From NCBI RefSeq assembly GCF_007858975.2, contig NZ_CP042220.2, positions 4,092,001 through 4,156,000 of the forward strand: a stretch of DNA of 64,000 bases, given 5' to 3'. The stretch comes from Dickeya poaceiphila (GTDB lineage: Bacteria > Pseudomonadota > Gammaproteobacteria > Enterobacterales > Enterobacteriaceae). The notes under the pieces were generated by a model. The model saw nothing but the letters and a program-made list of their open reading frames with translations. It ran no database searches and had not been told where the DNA came from. The position numbers and the translations under genes were made by a program. The first letter of the stretch is position 1. Each line of letters opens with the position of its first letter. This document shows, one piece after another, positions 59,758 to 64,000 of this stretch.

Positions 59758-60954
59758 TCACTCCACCACATTCAGACGGTGACTGACCCGAATAAACGCC
59801 GCAACAGCCTGTTCAATCTGCTCTGGCGTATGCGCCGCCGACATCTGGGTACGAATGCGCGCCTGACCGTGCGGCACCACCGGATAGCAAAAACCGGTAA
59901 CGTAAATCCCCTCTTGCTGTAAAGCCGCGGCGAATGCCTGCGCCAGTCGGGCATCCCCCAGCATCACCGGAATAATGGCGTGATCCGCACCGGCGAGCGT
60001 AAACCCGGCATCGGTCATCCGCTGGCGGAACAGACTGGCGTTGTGCCACAAACGCTGACGCAACGCCTGCCCATCGCGCAGCAGGTCCAATACCGTGATC
60101 GATGCGCTGACAATAGACGGCGCTAACGCATTGGAAAACAGATACGGTCGGGATCGCTGGCGCAGCCACTCCACCACCTCTCGGCGGGCAGCGGTATACC
60201 CGCCGGAAGCACCGCCCAGCGCTTTGCCGAGCGTACCGGTAATAATGTCCACCCGCCCCATCACCTGACAGTATTCATGGGTGCCGCGCCCGTTCTCGCC
60301 GACAACCCCCACGGCGTGAGAGTCGTCTACCATGACCAGCGCGTCGTAACGCTCGGCTAAATCGCAGATGCCGCGCAGATTGGCAATTACGCCATCCATC
60401 GAAAACACGCCATCGGTGGCAATCATCAGATTACGCGCCCCTTCCGCCCTGGCCAGTTGCAACTGGGCTTCCAACTGATGCATGTCATTGTTGCCATAAC
60501 GATAACGACGCGCTTTTGACAGACGAATACCGTCGATAATCGAGGCATGGTTGAGTGAGTCGGACACAATCGCGTCCTCCTCGCCCATCAGGGTTTCAAA
60601 CAGCCCGCCGTTAGCATCAAAGCAAGAGGAGTAAAGAATGGTGTCTTCCATACCAAGAAACTCCGCCAGCCGGTGCTCCAGCGTCTGGTGGATATCCTGT
60701 GTGCCGCAGATAAAACGCACCGATGCCATGCCAAAGCCGTGGCTGTCCAGTCCGGCTTTGGCCGCACTAATCAAAGCCGGATGATTAGCCAGACCCAGAT
60801 AATTGTTTGCACAAAAATTAATCAGCCCGCCGCCATTCGCCACCGTGACTTGCGCCTGCTGCGCCGTGGTGATCGGTCGTTCTTCCTTAAACAGCCCCTC
60901 GTCGTGTAGCGAGACAAGCTGAGCGGTCAGCTGTTGATAAAACGCATCAGGCAT
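59758..60954 (-). CDS. kbl: 2-amino-3-ketobutyrate CoA ligase
   Basis: Kbl splits 2-amino-3-ketobutyrate with CoA into glycine and acetyl-CoA. This PLP-dependent alpha-oxoamine synthase has 398 residues, with the cofactor lysine in [13 protein letters not shown], the [16 protein letters not shown] block and the substrate region [13 protein letters not shown]. It is the first gene of kbl-tdh and is divergent from rfaD. Confidence 0.97.
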   Translation of the reverse strand: MPDAFYQQLTAQLVSLHDEGLFKEERPITTAQQAQVTVANGGGLINFCANNYLGLANHPALISAAKAGLDSHGFGMASVRFICGTQDIHQTLEHRLAEFLGMEDTILYSSCFDANGGLFETLMGEEDAIVSDSLNHASIIDGIRLSKARRYRYGNNDMHQLEAQLQLARAEGARNLMIATDGVFSMDGVIANLRGICDLAERYDALVMVDDSHAVGVVGENGRGTHEYCQVMGRVDIITGTLGKALGGASGGYTAARREVVEWLRQRSRPYLFSNALAPSIVSASITVLDLLRDGQALRQRLWHNASLFRQRMTDAGFTLAGADHAIIPVMLGDARLAQAFAAALQQEGIYVTGFCYPVVPHGQARIRTQMSAAHTPEQIEQAVAAFIRVSHRLNVVE

Positions 60955-61221
60955 GGCACGGCTCTCCTTATTTTTTCCGTCATTCGCCTCCCGCCCGGTG
61001 GCGGCAGATCTCTGAACGTAAAGGTAGTGGAGAAATGCGAATCAGAGTGGTGGGTAGGCCACAAAACGCCACGGCGGTCACACCGAAAATGCGAAGCGAC
61101 TGGCAAGAAAACAGCGGGAAAAATAGCGCAGGATGCCTGTGGTGCGCCGAAATGCTATGATAGCGCTCAACAGGTGTGGAGCGTGGTGCTCCACCAGCAC
61201 GTTTAGCACAAGGTAACTCCC

Positions 61222-62154
61222 ATGATTATCGTAACTGGCGGCGCCGGCTTCATCGGCAGCAACATCGTAAAGGCGCTGAATGATGATGGATACCGGGATA
61301 TTCTGGTGGTCGACAACCTTAAAGATGGCACCAAGTTCGTCAATCTGGTCGATCTGGACATTGCCGACTACATGGATAAGGAAGATTTCATCGCCAGTAT
61401 CGTTGCCGGCGACGACCTGGGCGATATCGACGCCATCTTCCATGAAGGCGCCTGCTCCTCCACCACCGAGTGGGACGGCAAGTACATGATGGATAACAAC
61501 TATCAGTACTCCAAAGAAGTACTGCACTACTGTCTGGAGCGCGGCATCCCATTTCTGTACGCGTCTTCCGCCGCGACTTACGGTGGGCGCACCGACAACT
61601 TCGTGGAAAACCGCCAGTACGAGCAGCCGCTCAACGTCTACGGTTACTCTAAGTTCCTGTTCGACCAATATGTGCGCGATATTCTGCCGCAGGCCGACTC
61701 GCAAATTTGCGGCTTCCGCTACTTTAACGTCTACGGGCCGCGCGAAAGCCACAAAGGCAGTATGGCAAGCGTCGCATTCCACCTGAACAATCAGATCAAT
61801 CAGGGCGAGAATCCGAAACTCTTCGCCGGCAGCGAAAATTTCAAACGCGACTTCGTTTATGTCGGTGACGTGGCGGCGGTAAACCTGTGGTTCTGGCAGC
61901 ATAACGTTTCCGGCATCTTCAACTGCGGTACTGGCCGCGCCGAATCCTTCCAGGCTGTGGCGGACGCGGTGCTGGCCTGGCACAACAAAGGCAGTGTGGA
62001 ATACATTCCCTTCCCGGAAAAACTAAAAGGCCGCTATCAGGCTTACACTCAGGCAGACCTCACTAATCTGCGCGCTGCCGGTTACGACAAACCATTCAAA
62101 ACGGTAGCTGAAGGGGTAGCTGACTACCTGACCTGGCTGAACCGCAACGCCTGA
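61222..62154 (+). CDS. rfaD: ADP-L-glycero-D-manno-heptose-6-epimerase
   Basis: RfaD (HldD, WaaD) epimerises ADP-D-glycero-D-manno-heptose to the L-glycero form used in the LPS inner core. The 310-residue product begins with the Rossmann GGAGFIGSN (residues 6-14) and carries the short-chain dehydrogenase YGYSKFLFD (Tyr140/Lys144 class). It starts the rfaD-rfaF-rfaC run. The E. coli gene has a heat-shock promoter; I did not see a convincing one here, though a TATGAT lies at about 61152-61157. Confidence 0.97.
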   Translation: MIIVTGGAGFIGSNIVKALNDDGYRDILVVDNLKDGTKFVNLVDLDIADYMDKEDFIASIVAGDDLGDIDAIFHEGACSSTTEWDGKYMMDNNYQYSKEVLHYCLERGIPFLYASSAATYGGRTDNFVENRQYEQPLNVYGYSKFLFDQYVRDILPQADSQICGFRYFNVYGPRESHKGSMASVAFHLNNQINQGENPKLFAGSENFKRDFVYVGDVAAVNLWFWQHNVSGIFNCGTGRAESFQAVADAVLAWHNKGSVEYIPFPEKLKGRYQAYTQADLTNLRAAGYDKPFKTVAEGVADYLTWLNRNA

Positions 62155-62184
62155 TTCGCTTTGCCGTAAGGAAACACGAACGGT

Positions 62185-63237
62185 ATGAAAATTCTGGTTA
62201 TCGGTCCTTCCTGGGTGGGCGATATGATGATGTCGCACAGTTTTTATCGCACTCTGAAGGCCGAACACCCGGACGCTATCATTGATGTGATGGCGCCGGC
62301 CTGGTGTCGCCCGCTGCTGGCGCGTATGCCTGAAGTGCGCCAGGCATTGCCTATGCCGCTGGGGCACGGCATGTTGGCGCTCGGCGAGCGTCGGCAACTG
62401 GGGGTATCCCTGCGTGAACAGCAATATGACCACGCCTATGTGCTGCCCAACTCCTTCAAATCGGCCCTGGTCCCCTTCTTTGCCAACATCCCGCGCCGCA
62501 CCGGCTGGCGCGGTGAAATGCGCTACGGTGTGCTCAACGACCTACGGATTCTGGACAAGACGGCGTTCCCATTGATGGTGCAGCGTTATGTGGCACTGGC
62601 CTATGACCGGTCACGTATCCGCAGCGCAGCTGATTTGCCCCAGCCTTTATTGTGGCCCCGGCTTACGGTGAACGACGCAGAAATTGCCGATATCGCCGCC
62701 GCCTTTAATCTTACCGATACCCGACCGTTGATCGGCTTTTGCCCCGGCGCGGAGTTCGGCCCAGCCAAACGCTGGCCGCATTACCACTACGGTGCACTGG
62801 CACAGGTGCTTATCGAGCAAGGTTATCAGGTCGTGCTGTTTGGCTCGAAAAACGACCATCAGGCGGGGGAAGACATTCGACAAACCCTGAGCACCGATAC
62901 GCGTGAGCATTGCCTTAATCTGGCAGGGCAAACGACGCTGGATCAGGTGGTCGTGCTGATCGCCGCCTGTCAGGCGATAGTCAGTAACGATTCCGGCCTG
63001 ATGCATGTAGCAGCAGCGCTCAACCGCCCGTTGGTGGCGCTGTATGGCCCAAGCAGCCCGGACTTTACCCCGCCGCTCGCCCATCAGGCTGAGGTTATCC
63101 GCCTGATCACCGGTTATCAGCGGGTACGCAAGGGCGATGCGGAGCAAGGCTATCACCAGAGCCTGATCGATATTCAGCCGCAACAGGTGCTGGATGCGCT
63201 GTCACGCTATCTTCCCATCAAAGGGGAGCCAGCATGA
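62185..63237 (+). CDS. rfaF: ADP-heptose:LPS heptosyltransferase II
   Basis: RfaF (WaaF) adds the second heptose to the LPS inner core at the cytoplasmic face. The 350-residue GT9 enzyme has the two-domain GT-B fold. The N-terminal IGPSWVGDMMMSHSFYRTLK is conserved, and the donor-site regions CPGAEFGPAKRWP and VSNDSGLMHVAAALNRP lie in the C-terminal half. It ends overlapping the rfaC start codon (ATGA). Confidence 0.97.
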   Translation: MKILVIGPSWVGDMMMSHSFYRTLKAEHPDAIIDVMAPAWCRPLLARMPEVRQALPMPLGHGMLALGERRQLGVSLREQQYDHAYVLPNSFKSALVPFFANIPRRTGWRGEMRYGVLNDLRILDKTAFPLMVQRYVALAYDRSRIRSAADLPQPLLWPRLTVNDAEIADIAAAFNLTDTRPLIGFCPGAEFGPAKRWPHYHYGALAQVLIEQGYQVVLFGSKNDHQAGEDIRQTLSTDTREHCLNLAGQTTLDQVVVLIAACQAIVSNDSGLMHVAAALNRPLVALYGPSSPDFTPPLAHQAEVIRLITGYQRVRKGDAEQGYHQSLIDIQPQQVLDALSRYLPIKGEPA

Positions 63238-64000
63238 GAGTATTGATTGTCAAAACCTCATCTATGGGTGATGTGCTGCATACCCTGCCAGCCCTGACCG
63301 ATGCCATGCAGGTGATTCACGGCATCCAGTTTGACTGGGTAGTAGAAGAAGGATTCGCTCAGATCCCCAGCTGGCATCCGGCGGTTGACCGCGTTATCCC
63401 GGTGGCTATTCGTCGCTGGCGCAAAAGCTGGTTCAGCCGTGAAACTCGCGCAGAGCGGGCTGCGTTCAAAAAACAGCTGCGGGAAAAGCGCTACGATGCG
63501 GTTATCGATGCACAGGGACTACTGAAAAGCGCGGTGCTGGTGACCCGCCTGGCCTTAGGCAACAAGCACGGGCTGGACTGGAAAAGCGCCCGCGAACCGT
63601 TGGCAAGCTGGTTTTATCAGTATCGACATCCGATAAGCCGCCAGCAACACGCGGTAGAACGCATTCGGGAACTGTTTTCCTTCAGCCTGAACTACCGCAA
63701 GCCCGTAGAACAGGGCGATTATGCGATTGCAGCGCGTTTTTTGTCGGCGCACCCCGCTGACAGTCAGCCGTATCTGGTGTTTCTACATGCCACTACGCGG
63801 GATGAAAAACACTGGCCGGAGGCACACTGGCGCGAGTTGATCGCACTGGCTGAAGCTCGTGGGCTACGCATCAAACTCCCCTGGGGCGCAGAGCACGAGC
63901 ACCAGCGGGCGCAGCGGCTGGCAACCGGGTTTTCTCACGTGGAAGTGCTGCCCCGGCTTACCCTGGAACAGGTCGCTGGCGTGCTGGCTGGTGCACAAGC
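63234..64000 (+). CDS. rfaC: ADP-heptose:LPS heptosyltransferase I (partial, 3' end outside window)
   Basis: RfaC (WaaC) attaches the first heptose to Kdo of the LPS inner core. The 255 visible codons begin RVLIVKTSSMGDVLHTLPALTDA, typical of RfaC (split for length), and continue through YDAVIDAQGLLKSAVL and HATTRDEKHWPEAHWREL; the frame is open to the window edge. It overlaps rfaF by four bases, so the two are translationally coupled. Confidence 0.94.
   Translation, partial: MRVLIVKTSSMGDVLHTLPALTDAMQVIHGIQFDWVVEEGFAQIPSWHPAVDRVIPVAIRRWRKSWFSRETRAERAAFKKQLREKRYDAVIDAQGLLKSAVLVTRLALGNKHGLDWKSAREPLASWFYQYRHPISRQQHAVERIRELFSFSLNYRKPVEQGDYAIAARFLSAHPADSQPYLVFLHATTRDEKHWPEAHWRELIALAEARGLRIKLPWGAEHEHQRAQRLATGFSHVEVLPRLTLEQVAGVLAGAQ

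Overview
The window reads as a chromosomal segment of a plant-associated enterobacterium of the Pectobacteriaceae, most likely Dickeya. This rests on recognised gene families and on a gene order close to the E. coli 84-86 min region, plus an ERIC element and some genes E. coli lacks at these places (aapJQMP, an arsR-type/yeeE pair, a second-type hemB). No database was searched, so the genus is an inference.

Layout: 1-1580 holds dusB-fis. A complete IS3-family (IS407-group) element lies at 1951-3171. Two amino-acid ABC transporters follow: a binding protein plus permease without an ATPase (3626-5092), and a full aapJQMP-like operon (5552-9708) preceded by a sigma-54 promoter and two NtrC-like sites. 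An rRNA operon runs leftward (15441-10155: 16S, tRNA-Ile, tRNA-Ala, 23S, 5S); its 23S gene carries an intervening sequence in helix 45. Then come hemG, trkH, yigZ and pepQ leftward, and fadBA rightward behind a FadR operator. Next is a leftward regulator-first operon of a BigR-like repressor and two YeeE/YedE sulfur transporters, with six 15-bp tandem repeats starting in the regulator's stop codon.

From 25 to 36 kb lie ubiD-fre, rfaH, hemB, tatD, tatABC, ubiBJE and rmuC: ubiquinone synthesis, Tat export and DNA maintenance. The HemB is of the aspartate-rich (Mg-type) class. From 36.5 to 44 kb lie argH, argB and argC opposite argE across paired ARG boxes, then ppc.

An AT-rich island follows at 44.2-45.8 kb: an ERIC element and a two-gene operon coding for a Panacea-domain protein and a coiled-coil, two-helix membrane protein. 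A near-consensus LexA box overlaps its promoter. This is the best candidate for an undescribed system: an SOS-controlled Panacea toxin-antitoxin or abortive-infection module.

From 45.9 kb to the end lie a tyrosine-phosphatase-like gene, udp, a dienelactone hydrolase (ysgA), metE/metR, a yigM/bioP-like exporter-family gene, cysE-gpsA-secB-yibN (without the grxC expected from E. coli order), envC-yibQ (without gpmM), kbl-tdh and the LPS inner-core genes rfaD, rfaF and a truncated rfaC. Most of the window is conserved housekeeping; the accessory parts are the IS, the sulfur-transport operon and the Panacea island.
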